9,796 nucleotides of DNA from Ignavibacteria bacterium UBA6688. GTDB taxonomy: Bacteria; Bacteroidota; Ignavibacteria; UBA10030. The translations under genes and the position numbers were made by a program. Location: the NCBI GenBank assembly GCA_002454845.1, contig DKJQ01000329.1, positions 1 through 9,796 on the forward strand, written 5' to 3'. The notes under the pieces were generated by a model. That model made no database searches. It saw nothing but the letters and a program-made list of their open reading frames with translations, and was not told the DNA's origin. Below are positions 1-7,361 of the stretch, in pieces; within the stretch, counting starts at the first letter, position 1, and each line of letters opens with the position of its first letter.

Positions 1-2
1 TT

Positions 3-884
3 TCGGAATTCACGTTAGCGCGTGGTGATGAAGAGCGCACGATCCGATACAACGAGCGAGCGAGCCAATTGCGTGACGTTCTGAATTTCCGCGCGTGGGA
101 TGGGGAGTGGTTTTGGAGGGCTACGAAAGACTCAGGGGAGAAGATCGGATCAAAAGAAAACCGAGAAGGAAAAATCTACCTGAATGCCCAGACGTGGGCC
201 GTGATCGCCGGTGTGGCAGACCGCGGGCGGTCGGAGCAAGTGATGGATGTCGTGGAGAAGAAATTGGAGTTCAAGGCGGGTCCTGTCTTGCTCCACCCCG
301 CCTACAAAACGGCGGATGAAAAAATCGGTTACCTCACACGCTACGCGCCCGGAGTGCGGGAGAACGGGGGCGTCTATACGCACGCGGCGACGTGGAGTGT
401 GATTGCGGAAGCGATGCTTGGGCGCGGTGAATCGGCATTTCGCATTTTCTCAAAGCTCAATCCCATAACCCGGGGCAGGAATCCGGATGAGTACTGTGCG
501 GAACCGTACGTTACACCGGGAAATATCGATGGTCCTGACTCTGAATTCTATGGCCGGGGTGGTTGGACATGGTACACAGGATCGGCAGCGTGGCTGTTCA
601 AGGTGGGATTGGAGTGGATCCTTGGTGTTCGTCCGACGAGAGGAGGGTTGGTGATACATCCCTGCATCCCGAAGAAATGGAAAGGATTCAAAGTGAAGAG
701 GATGTTCCGCGGCGTTGAGTACGAGATTGATGTGAGAAACCCTGCCGGTGTGAATACGGGAATATCCTGGATGACGATTGATGGAGGCGAAAAGGAAGAG
801 TTCACGCCGGGTGATTCAGTATTGCTTCCCCTCTTTTCGGCCGGCTCGCGTCACAATGTCTCGATAACGATGGGGTCGAGATGA
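3..884 (+). CDS. GH94 glycoside phosphorylase, C-terminal part (5' end outside window)
   Basis: The frame is open from base 3, so this is the last 293 residues of a longer protein; the TTG at 69 lies inside the conserved domain and is not the true start. Family: inverting GH94 phosphorylases split beta-glucosides with phosphate, giving a sugar 1-phosphate, normally in the cytoplasm. Visible marks, in partial numbering, are AWDGEWFWRAT near residue 39, YTHAATWSV around His127, YVTPGNIDGPDS, then GRGGWTWYTGSAAW with Thr192-Gly193, then EWILGVRPT and HPCIPKKW leading into the C-terminal beta-sandwich. In characterised GH94 enzymes the His and the Thr-Gly pair lie at the phosphate site. The catalytic Asp normally lies before the WDGEW segment, so it is outside the window. 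The GRGGWTWYTGS form resembles the GH94 region of cyclic beta-1,2-glucan synthase more than classical cellobiose phosphorylase, from memory. Beside two GH144 genes, 1,2-beta-oligoglucan phosphorylase is the favoured guess; cellobiose or another disaccharide phosphorylase remains possible. Confidence 0.9.
   Translation, partial: SEFTLARGDEERTIRYNERASQLRDVLNFRAWDGEWFWRATKDSGEKIGSKENREGKIYLNAQTWAVIAGVADRGRSEQVMDVVEKKLEFKAGPVLLHPAYKTADEKIGYLTRYAPGVRENGGVYTHAATWSVIAEAMLGRGESAFRIFSKLNPITRGRNPDEYCAEPYVTPGNIDGPDSEFYGRGGWTWYTGSAAWLFKVGLEWILGVRPTRGGLVIHPCIPKKWKGFKVKRMFRGVEYEIDVRNPAGVNTGISWMTIDGGEKEEFTPGDSVLLPLFSAGSRHNVSITMGSR
881..884 (+). promoter_or_regulatory. ATGA stop/start overlap (translational coupling)
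   Basis: The GH94 stop TGA (882-884) overlaps the ATG (881-883) of the secreted GH144 gene in a four-base ATGA. Only a weak purine-rich stretch (GGGG at 872-875) precedes it, so the downstream gene probably depends on re-initiation by ribosomes finishing GH94. This is direct evidence that the two genes share a transcript. Confidence 0.8.
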
Positions 885-3040
885 ATGTTCTCAAGCGAAT
901 AATCCTCCTGACCTTAGCGTTTACCACATCCGTCGCAGCGCAGGGAGCATTCTCCGTCATCTTCGATGACGATCCGGGCTCCACTCTGTATCGTGATGCG
1001 TCCTTTGGCTTTGCGAACAACGGCGACTATCTGAAGCTGGGGGGGGGAAATAATGACAAACTGCCGCTCGACGCGACGCGTCGTTATAGCGGAACAGTAT
1101 GCGGTGTGCTGGAATACAATCATGGATCGGGAGGCAACTGGGAAATGTTCATTGCGAGCAACGGATGGCAGACTCGCGATTTCTCAAGTTATGACAGTCT
1201 TGTATTCTACATCAATGGTCCTGCGACAATACCGGCCGGAGAGTTACCGAAGATCGGTCTTGAGGAGGCTACAAGCAGTGCGAAGACCCCGCTCATCGCG
1301 TTGGCGCCGTACGTGACCCTTGATGGTGACACGGCCACCTGGCAACGCGTTTCGATACCGCTGAGTGCGTTGGAGCCGTTCGGAGGATTTTCTCTTGCTT
1401 CATTCAAGGCCGTTCGATTCGCGGCTCATGGAGTGACTTCCTCCGCGCGAACATTATGGATCGACCTCATCGCGGTTCTTCGTGTGAGCGGCGGACCAGC
1501 TCCTCTTCCTCCGCTTTCAACCGAGCGGCTCTTGGATACTCTTCAGTACACGGCTTTCCAGTACTTCTGGAATGAAGCAAATCCTGCGAACGGACTTGTG
1601 AAGGATCGAAGCGCTCCAGGAGCTCCTGCAAGCATAGCAGCCGTCGGTTTTGGTCTCAGCGCCCTGACGATCGGAGTTGACCGGGGCTGGGTCACGCGCG
1701 AGAGTGCACGCGACCGAGTGCTGACGACCCTGAAAACATTTTGGGAGAAGCCGCAGGGATCCAGCGTCTCAGAGACGATCGGGTATCGAGGGTGGTTTTA
1801 TCACTGGCTTGATATGAACTCTGCCACGCGGCTCTACACTCCATCCTGGAAGAGTGAACTCTCTTCCATCGATTCGGGGTTGCTGCTCGCGGGCATTCTC
1901 GATGCCCAGATGTACTTCAGTGGCTCGGACTCCACCGAAACAATGGTTCGTTCGCTTGCCGATTCGATCTTCCATCGTGTGGATTGGGATTGGATGGCGA
2001 GCGGTGGGTCGACGCTTTCCATGGGATGGTTCCCGGAGGTTGGAGGATACTTCCTCGGTGCACAATGGATTGGTTACAACGAGGCGATGATACTGTACAT
2101 TCTTGGCATGGGAGCCACCACAAACCCTCTCCGCGGAAGCGCCTGGGGCGCTTGGACAAGCGATTACCAATGGAGGACGTACGCGGGATACGATCATGTT
2201 GCCTACCCTGCGCTCTTCACCCATCAGTATTCTCATTGCTGGATCGATTTTCGCAGCATTCAGGATGGATACATGCGTGAGAAAGGGATAACGTATTTTG
2301 AGAACTCAAGACGCGCAACCCTTGCCAACCGCGCCTATTGCATCGACAATCCGCTTGGATATTCGGACTATGGCTACGATATTTGGGGACTCACTGCGTG
2401 CGATGGACCAACCGAATACCGTGAACGTGGAGCTCCCTTTGGGTATGATGATGGCACCATCGCACCGACCGCGGCGATCAGCTCCATACCCTTCACGCCA
2501 GAAGAGTCGATTCAGGCCGCCCATGCCATGTATGAACGATACGGAGCAAATCTCTTCGGTCAATACGGTTTTCGTGACGCGTTCAACATCAAGGTGAATT
2601 GGTTTGCCGCGGATTACATCGGAATTGATGAAGGCCCGATTATCATCATGATCGAAAACCACTTGAGGCAAACGGTGTGGAACCGTTTCATGCTCCATCC
2701 GGTCGTAAAAGCCGGCCTGGCGGCGGCAGGGTTTCAGACTGTTACCGGGGTGGCAGAGGATGGTCAATCAGATCCTCAACGATTCTCTCTCGCTCAAAAT
2801 TATCCTAATCCCTTCAATCCCACAACAGCAATTGAGTTCCACATTCCGACTCTTTCACTCGTGAGTCTGAAGGTGTACGATTTGCTTGGAAGAGAAGTGA
2901 TATCTCTTGTTGAAGAAGTTCTGCCATCCGGAACGTACATCCGACATTGGAACGCACGTGGTCTTCCTTCCGGTATGTATTACTATCGTCTGGCCGCTGC
3001 CGGCCATCGAGAGACGAAGAAGATGATTCTTGTCCGATAG
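881..3040 (+). CDS. Secreted GH144/PF10091 glucanase with N-terminal beta-sandwich and T9SS sorting tail
   Basis: 719 residues. Residues 1-21 form a signal peptide (KR, a hydrophobic run, then SVAAQ). Residues about 24-205 look like a jelly-roll carbohydrate-binding module of the CBM11 or galactose-binding type; this is judged by pattern only. Residues about 215-625 are the GH144/PF10091 barrel, with HQYSHCWID near 448, YFENSRRAT, WGLTACDG near 504, YDDGTIAPTAA at 522-532 and GIDEGPIIIMIEN near 581. Residues 635-719 are a T9SS C-terminal sorting domain (FSLAQNYPNPFNPTT, then SLKVYDLLGREV, SGMYYYRLAA and KKMILVR). Characterised GH144 enzymes hydrolyse beta-1,2-glucan, either internally or releasing sophorose. 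The protein should therefore act outside the outer membrane or on the cell surface, upstream of the GH94 phosphorylase with which it is translationally coupled. Many PF10091 proteins are labelled glucoamylase in databases without biochemical support. Family confidence is high; the exact substrate is inferred. Confidence 0.88.
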   Translation: MNVLKRIILLTLAFTTSVAAQGAFSVIFDDDPGSTLYRDASFGFANNGDYLKLGGGNNDKLPLDATRRYSGTVCGVLEYNHGSGGNWEMFIASNGWQTRDFSSYDSLVFYINGPATIPAGELPKIGLEEATSSAKTPLIALAPYVTLDGDTATWQRVSIPLSALEPFGGFSLASFKAVRFAAHGVTSSARTLWIDLIAVLRVSGGPAPLPPLSTERLLDTLQYTAFQYFWNEANPANGLVKDRSAPGAPASIAAVGFGLSALTIGVDRGWVTRESARDRVLTTLKTFWEKPQGSSVSETIGYRGWFYHWLDMNSATRLYTPSWKSELSSIDSGLLLAGILDAQMYFSGSDSTETMVRSLADSIFHRVDWDWMASGGSTLSMGWFPEVGGYFLGAQWIGYNEAMILYILGMGATTNPLRGSAWGAWTSDYQWRTYAGYDHVAYPALFTHQYSHCWIDFRSIQDGYMREKGITYFENSRRATLANRAYCIDNPLGYSDYGYDIWGLTACDGPTEYRERGAPFGYDDGTIAPTAAISSIPFTPEESIQAAHAMYERYGANLFGQYGFRDAFNIKVNWFAADYIGIDEGPIIIMIENHLRQTVWNRFMLHPVVKAGLAAAGFQTVTGVAEDGQSDPQRFSLAQNYPNPFNPTTAIEFHIPTLSLVSLKVYDLLGREVISLVEEVLPSGTYIRHWNARGLPSGMYYYRLAAAGHRETKKMILVR
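1039..1047 (+). repeat. G9 homopolymer inside the secreted GH144 gene
   Basis: Nine consecutive G residues encode part of the LKLGGGNND segment, around codons 53-56, inside the N-terminal beta-sandwich. The tract is in frame as given, and the reading continues for about 660 codons after it. Tracts of this length can slip in replication and are also a common place for sequencing error. Confidence 0.9.
2783..3037 (+). other. T9SS C-terminal sorting domain (Por-secretion tail type)
   Basis: This covers the last 85 residues of the secreted GH144 protein. The NYPNPFNP opening, the VYDLLGREV strand, the SGMYYYRL strand and the basic KKMILVR end are the usual signature of the immunoglobulin-like tail recognised by the type IX secretion machinery. 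The tail is normally removed on export, leaving the enzyme soluble or attached to the surface. It is absent from the second GH144 protein, so the two differ in their predicted final location. Confidence 0.9.
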
Positions 3041-3143
3041 ATTTGAAATGAAGGACGATCATCGAGCGCTTCGGGGGCTCGGTGTCACCGTTCAACAAAC
3101 GAAGTGTTCTCCACGTTTCTCAAACACTCTCTAAAAACAATTC

Positions 3144-3147
3144 AGGA
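3144..3147 (+). promoter_or_regulatory. Shine-Dalgarno AGGA supporting the GTG start at 3154
   Basis: AGGA lies six bases before the GTG at 3154. The earlier in-frame GTG at 3082 has no comparable site and would put 24 extra polar residues in front of the lipoprotein signal. This site, together with the lipobox, decides the start. Confidence 0.6.
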
Positions 3148-3153
3148 TTGATC

Positions 3154-4548
3154 GTGAAGAGTCTTCTGTTGGTTCCGGTCTTTGTCTCCATAGCACTCCT
3201 CACCGGTTGCTCTTCAGGAAACCAAGACCTCTCCGTCCGGCAAGAGCGGGATCCATTCCTCGACACACTTCAACATCGTACGTTCAACTGGTTTTGGGAA
3301 ACAACCAATCCCACAAACGGACTCACACCGGATCGTTGGCCGACACGAACATTTTCGAGCGTGGCCGCCACCGGTTTCGCGCTGACGGCATATCCGATCG
3401 GTGTCGAACGCGCATTCGTGAGTCGTGCGGAAGCGGCGGACCGCGTTCTCAGCACGATGAAGTTCTTCTGGCATGCCCCGCAAAGCGCCGATCCGGTCAA
3501 GGCGACCGGCTACAAGGGGTTCTATTATCATTTCCTGCATCTGGATTCGGGATTGCGTTTCAAGGATGTCGAACTCTCGACCATCGATTCCGGACTGCTG
3601 TTTGCCGGAATGTTGTTCTGCCAATCGTACTTTGACCGCGACAACGAGGTGGAGCGTCAGATCCGTGTCTATGCCGATTCCATCTACACTCGTGCCGACT
3701 GGCAGTGGTTTCAACAACGACCGCCGCGTGTGTCCATGTCGTGGCATCCGGAGCGGGGGTTTGGCCGGTGGGATTGGAGCGGGTACGACGAGGCGATGAT
3801 CCTCTACATCCTGGCTCTCGGGTCCCCGACGTTTCCCGTTGAGGAGGAAGCCTGGCAACAATGGACTTCAACATACAAGTGGGGCGAGTACTATGGGCGT
3901 GAGTTTGTGAACTTCGGTCCCCTGTTTGGCCATCAGTACTCACACTGCTGGATCGACTACCGCGGCATCCAGGACGACTACATGAAGGGGAAGGGGATCG
4001 ATTACTTCGAAAATTCCCGCCGGGCCACGTACACACAACGGGATTATGCCATCGAAAACCCCAGGGGTTTCAGGGACTACTCAGCCGACATCTGGGGGCT
4101 GACAGCGTGTGACGGCCCCGGCGAGACCTCGTTCACCGTCGACGACGTCGAACGATCGTTCAAAACGTATTCCGCACGGGGTGTCGCGTTCGATTGGTCG
4201 TACGACGACGGGACGATCGCCCCCACGGCGGCCGGCGGATCGGTTGCCTTCGCCCCGGAGATCTGCATCCCTGCCCTGAAAGCGATCCGGGCGAAGTACG
4301 GGAGCGACGTCTGGCGTGAGTATGGTTTCATCGACGCGTTCAATCCCACCTTCGTTACGAACCGGACGAGCCCCCGGGGTTGGTTCAATGTGGATTACCT
4401 CGGCATCGATCAGGGGCCGATTGTGATCATGATCGAAAACCTTCGGTCCGGATTTGTTTGGGATGTCATGAAAAAGAATGACCACATCGTTCGGGGTCTG
4501 CGCCGCGCCGGCTTCAAAGGCGGGTGGCTTGATGAGCAACCGATCTGA
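3154..4548 (+). CDS. GH144/PF10091 glucanase, predicted lipoprotein
   Basis: 464 residues from the GTG at 3154. The start is chosen because it gives a compact type II signal (KSLLLVPVFVSIA, then lipobox LLTGC with Cys19) and has AGGA six bases upstream; GTG 3082 would lengthen it by 24 residues. The mature protein is almost only the GH144/PF10091 barrel (about residue 32 to the end), with HQYSHCWID, YFENSRRAT, WGLTACDG at 314-321, YDDGTIAPTAA at 350-360 and GIDQGPIVIMIEN at 417-429. It is a paralogue of the preceding gene: 37 of 71 residues match by hand from LDTLQ to the FW ending the KxFW motif. It lacks the N-terminal beta-sandwich and the T9SS tail. It also carries two insertions, about 16 residues between WGLTACDG and YDDGT and a few residues before GIDQGP, which may alter the active-site cleft. 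It is likely membrane-anchored, acting on shorter beta-1,2-glucan pieces; an exo, sophorose-releasing role is possible but unproven. Confidence 0.87.
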   Translation: MKSLLLVPVFVSIALLTGCSSGNQDLSVRQERDPFLDTLQHRTFNWFWETTNPTNGLTPDRWPTRTFSSVAATGFALTAYPIGVERAFVSRAEAADRVLSTMKFFWHAPQSADPVKATGYKGFYYHFLHLDSGLRFKDVELSTIDSGLLFAGMLFCQSYFDRDNEVERQIRVYADSIYTRADWQWFQQRPPRVSMSWHPERGFGRWDWSGYDEAMILYILALGSPTFPVEEEAWQQWTSTYKWGEYYGREFVNFGPLFGHQYSHCWIDYRGIQDDYMKGKGIDYFENSRRATYTQRDYAIENPRGFRDYSADIWGLTACDGPGETSFTVDDVERSFKTYSARGVAFDWSYDDGTIAPTAAGGSVAFAPEICIPALKAIRAKYGSDVWREYGFIDAFNPTFVTNRTSPRGWFNVDYLGIDQGPIVIMIENLRSGFVWDVMKKNDHIVRGLRRAGFKGGWLDEQPI

Positions 4549-4637
4549 TCCACGTCGGGCAGCATGCAGGGGCATGAAGTTCATCACAATCACCGGGTAT
4601 CCTTGAGAAGTCGCCCAACAATGGAAATGAGCAGGGC
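4549..4637 (+). other. Short intergenic gap with a 25-codon frame ending in ATGA
   Basis: No terminator or clear promoter is visible here. From ATG 4564 a 25-codon frame rich in His (HEVHHNH) runs to a TGA at 4639-4641, which overlaps the ATG of the GH2 gene at 4638. The GH2 start itself lacks a well-spaced ribosome site: AGGG at 4633-4636 is only one base away. The short frame might couple translation, or it may be chance, since it simply continues the preceding gene's frame past its stop. Confidence 0.2.
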
Positions 4638-7361
4638 ATGAGTGCTGATGTGTTCATCATCGATCGGACAAAACCCAGGAATGTTTTCCCGTTGAATGGT
4701 ATCTGGGAAGTTCAACCCGGTGGGGAAGCCCTTCCCACTCAGTTCCATCACCACGTCCCCGTTCCGGCTCTCGTTGATGTCGCCGATCCCGCGTACCAGT
4801 GGAAGGAGTATACGTATCATTATTACAGGAAGACATTCCGACTGAAGATCCCGGCCGGCCCATCTTCGGTATTTCTGAAGATCGCACACGCCATGTTCGG
4901 TACGTCGGTCTGGTTGAATGGATCCCTGCATGGCAACGACATCGGCTGCTACACATCCCAGGAGTACGATCTCTCGAAGGACCTACGGTATGACGCGGAG
5001 AATGTACTGATCATAAGGGTCGGAGCAAAAGAAACGTTGCCCTCCATAAGCGCCGTCGGGAAGGATCAGGAACGGACCGAGTTCATCCCCGGTATTTGGG
5101 GAGATGTCAACCTTGAAGTGACGGGGAATCCAAGGATCAGGCTCGTCCAGGTTATTCCACGGATCGGGGAGGAGAGGGCGGAAGCACGGTTCTGGGTGGA
5201 AAATCGTTCGACAATCGATGTTGTGGCGGATCTTTCAGCAAAAATTGTGGGGAAGATCGACCGCGCTCCGGCATCGGAGCAGGTGAAGACGCGTATGACC
5301 GTGAAGGCAGGCAGCGAGGAGGTTGTGACGGTCAATTTGGAGATCCGGGACCTTCTCCTCTGGTCACCCGACCACCCGTTCCTCTACGTTGTTGAAGCCG
5401 GCTTGTCGACCGAAGGGAATCCGTCCGATGCAGCGAACACGACGTTCGGTATGCGGGAGTTCAGGATCGAGGGGAGCGATTTCATCCTCAATGGAAAACC
5501 GATTTTTCTCCGGGGCGGCAACATCGCGTTTCATCGCTTTCTCTCCGATTCTGAACGGGGCACGCTTCCATGGAATATGGAATGGGTGAAGAGACTGCTC
5601 ATCGATATCCCCAAGGCCCACAACTTCAACTTCTTTCGCAACCACCTTGGTCAGATGTACCACGGCTGGTATGACATTGCTGACGAACACGGCATGCTGT
5701 TGCAGAACGAGTGGCAGTTCTGGACCACGACGGGCACGAAAGAGCAGATCACAAAGGAATTTACACGATGGCTGCAGGATAACTGGAACCACCCGAGCAT
5801 CGTCATCTGGGACCCGCTGAACGAATCGAAGGATGACACGGTGCAGAGGGAGATCGTCCCGGAAATGAAGAAGCTCGACCCCACTCGTCCGTGGGAATCG
5901 GTCGATGTGGCTGAGGACCACCCGTATATCTATTCACTTGGTCCGGTGCTTAACGACACGGCGTTCGGTTTTACCCGTTCGCTCCGCGAGATCGAGGATT
6001 CCCCGTTGCCCACGATCGTGAATGAATTTAACTGGTGGTGGCTGAACAACGAAGGGGAGCCGACCGTGCTGATGGACCAAATCACCGAGCGCTGGCTTGG
6101 TCCCGGGTATGCGAAAGAGGACCTCTTACAGCACCAGGCGTTCCTGGTGCAGGAATTGGTGGAGTTGTTCCGGCGTATGAAGGTCGGGGCCATCCAACCC
6201 TTCGTCTATCTAAGCAACAATGAAGGTCCAACGGCTCACTGGTTTCTCGGTCCCGTTGCGGAGCTCCGGCCCAAGCCGGTCCTTGCCGCGCTGAAGAACG
6301 CCTTCTCCCCCTTCGGCATCAGTCTGGAGCTTTGGGACCGTCACTTCGCCGGAAGGGAACGGCGCTCCCTGGATATCGTGCTGTTCAACGATGGACAGGG
6401 CATGCAGAACGGTGTGGTGGAATACGGCATCGTGGGCCCGGATGGAGGATGGATTGAAAAAAAATCGAGGAGTGTCTCGGTCGATGGCGGACTTCAGGAC
6501 CGGATTCGTGTCGAGGTGGAGTTCCCGGACGTTGATGGATCATGCAAGGTCCGGGCGGAATTGCGACGACCTGATGGTGCTATCATCGCGTGGAGCGAGA
6601 AGGTCGCTCACATTCTTTCCGAACCGATTCCTGCACCCTCCCTTGGATCCCTCACCGTTGGAGTCTGGGAATCCTCGAAGGAAATCGAAACGTTCCTTAC
6701 ACGGTATCGGGTTTCCTGCCGCAAGATCCCGGACGCGTCCCTGGATGGGTGTGATGTATTGTTCGTTTCGCACGGAGAGATCCGCAGCACTCACTATCGG
6801 GAGCATATCGCGGCGATGACAGAGTTTGTCCGGTTGGGTGGTACTCTGATCATCATCGAGCCTGAATCCGGGGTGGGTGACGGAGAGGAGATCGCTGTGG
6901 TCGATGGACTCGACCTTTCCGTCACGTACCGGGAAGACAACGATCGGGGTGGATACGACTCCTACGTGTTTGCGACCGATCAGGCGCACCCGTTATGGAA
7001 GGGGATCGGACGGGAGCATTTGAAAATGTTCAACGGGGGTTACGGCGGGGAGATCGTTTCGCAGCATAACGTTGTGCCGAATAAAGAACCGGAGGTGTTC
7101 GCCCGCTGCGGACTGGGATTGAAGATTCCTGCGGTCATGGAGATTCGCCTGCAGCACGGAAGAGTCATTCTCTCGAGGCTCCAGGTCCGCAACCGGCTTG
7201 CAATTGAGGATACCGCCTCCGGCCTCTTCGCCCGCAGAATGGACCCGGTATTACAGCGGTACGTCCTCAATCTTACGGACTATGCTTGCGCCGCTGCCTT
7301 GACGGCAAGAACGATCGGTTCGGTTCCGGTTGCTTCCCATCCGCCGGTGGGTCCCCGGTGA
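4638..7361 (+). CDS. GH2 family beta-glycosidase with amidotransferase-like C-terminal domain
   Basis: 907 residues with no signal peptide, and the upstream frame does not supply one, so it is predicted cytoplasmic. Domains in order: sugar-binding jelly roll (about 10-165, with LNGIWEVQPGG and YYRKTFRL); immunoglobulin-like domain (about 168-275); TIM barrel (about 285-555, starting NGKPIFLRGG); a second beta-sandwich (about 560-665); and a class I glutamine-amidotransferase-like fold (about 668-890, with CDVLFVSHGE, EFVRLGGTLIIIE and HPLWKGI). The expected catalytic pair is present: acid/base Glu396 in WDPLNESKD and nucleophile Glu463 in PTIVNEFNWWW, 67 residues apart. GH2 enzymes are retaining beta-galactosidases, glucuronidases, mannosidases and others; specificity cannot be read here. 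The ending is unusual: the last residues (about SVPVASHPPVGPR) are read across DNA that encodes EEP protein in another frame, suggesting the native 3' end was altered by a deletion. The protein may still work, since the added tail lies beyond the last domain. Confidence 0.88.
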   Translation: MSADVFIIDRTKPRNVFPLNGIWEVQPGGEALPTQFHHHVPVPALVDVADPAYQWKEYTYHYYRKTFRLKIPAGPSSVFLKIAHAMFGTSVWLNGSLHGNDIGCYTSQEYDLSKDLRYDAENVLIIRVGAKETLPSISAVGKDQERTEFIPGIWGDVNLEVTGNPRIRLVQVIPRIGEERAEARFWVENRSTIDVVADLSAKIVGKIDRAPASEQVKTRMTVKAGSEEVVTVNLEIRDLLLWSPDHPFLYVVEAGLSTEGNPSDAANTTFGMREFRIEGSDFILNGKPIFLRGGNIAFHRFLSDSERGTLPWNMEWVKRLLIDIPKAHNFNFFRNHLGQMYHGWYDIADEHGMLLQNEWQFWTTTGTKEQITKEFTRWLQDNWNHPSIVIWDPLNESKDDTVQREIVPEMKKLDPTRPWESVDVAEDHPYIYSLGPVLNDTAFGFTRSLREIEDSPLPTIVNEFNWWWLNNEGEPTVLMDQITERWLGPGYAKEDLLQHQAFLVQELVELFRRMKVGAIQPFVYLSNNEGPTAHWFLGPVAELRPKPVLAALKNAFSPFGISLELWDRHFAGRERRSLDIVLFNDGQGMQNGVVEYGIVGPDGGWIEKKSRSVSVDGGLQDRIRVEVEFPDVDGSCKVRAELRRPDGAIIAWSEKVAHILSEPIPAPSLGSLTVGVWESSKEIETFLTRYRVSCRKIPDASLDGCDVLFVSHGEIRSTHYREHIAAMTEFVRLGGTLIIIEPESGVGDGEEIAVVDGLDLSVTYREDNDRGGYDSYVFATDQAHPLWKGIGREHLKMFNGGYGGEIVSQHNVVPNKEPEVFARCGLGLKIPAVMEIRLQHGRVILSRLQVRNRLAIEDTASGLFARRMDPVLQRYVLNLTDYACAAALTARTIGSVPVASHPPVGPR

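Noticed and set aside
69..71. TTG at 69 as the start of the GH94 gene
   Set aside because: The frame is open and GH94-like upstream to the window edge, and the family is far longer; this is an internal Leu codon.
3063..3081. Inverted repeat CGAGC/GCTCG between the two GH144 genes, as a possible terminator
   Set aside because: The stem has only five pairs, a nine-base loop and no T run after it. It does not look like an intrinsic terminator.
3082..3153. Earlier GTG start at 3082 for the lipoprotein GH144 gene
   Set aside because: It would place 24 polar residues before the signal peptide and has no good ribosome site; GTG 3154 gives a normal lipoprotein signal with Cys at position 19.
3214..3861. 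Antisense open frame of about 215 codons opposite the second GH144 gene
   Set aside because: It lacks any recognisable motif, and the sense frame is a clear paralogue of the upstream enzyme.
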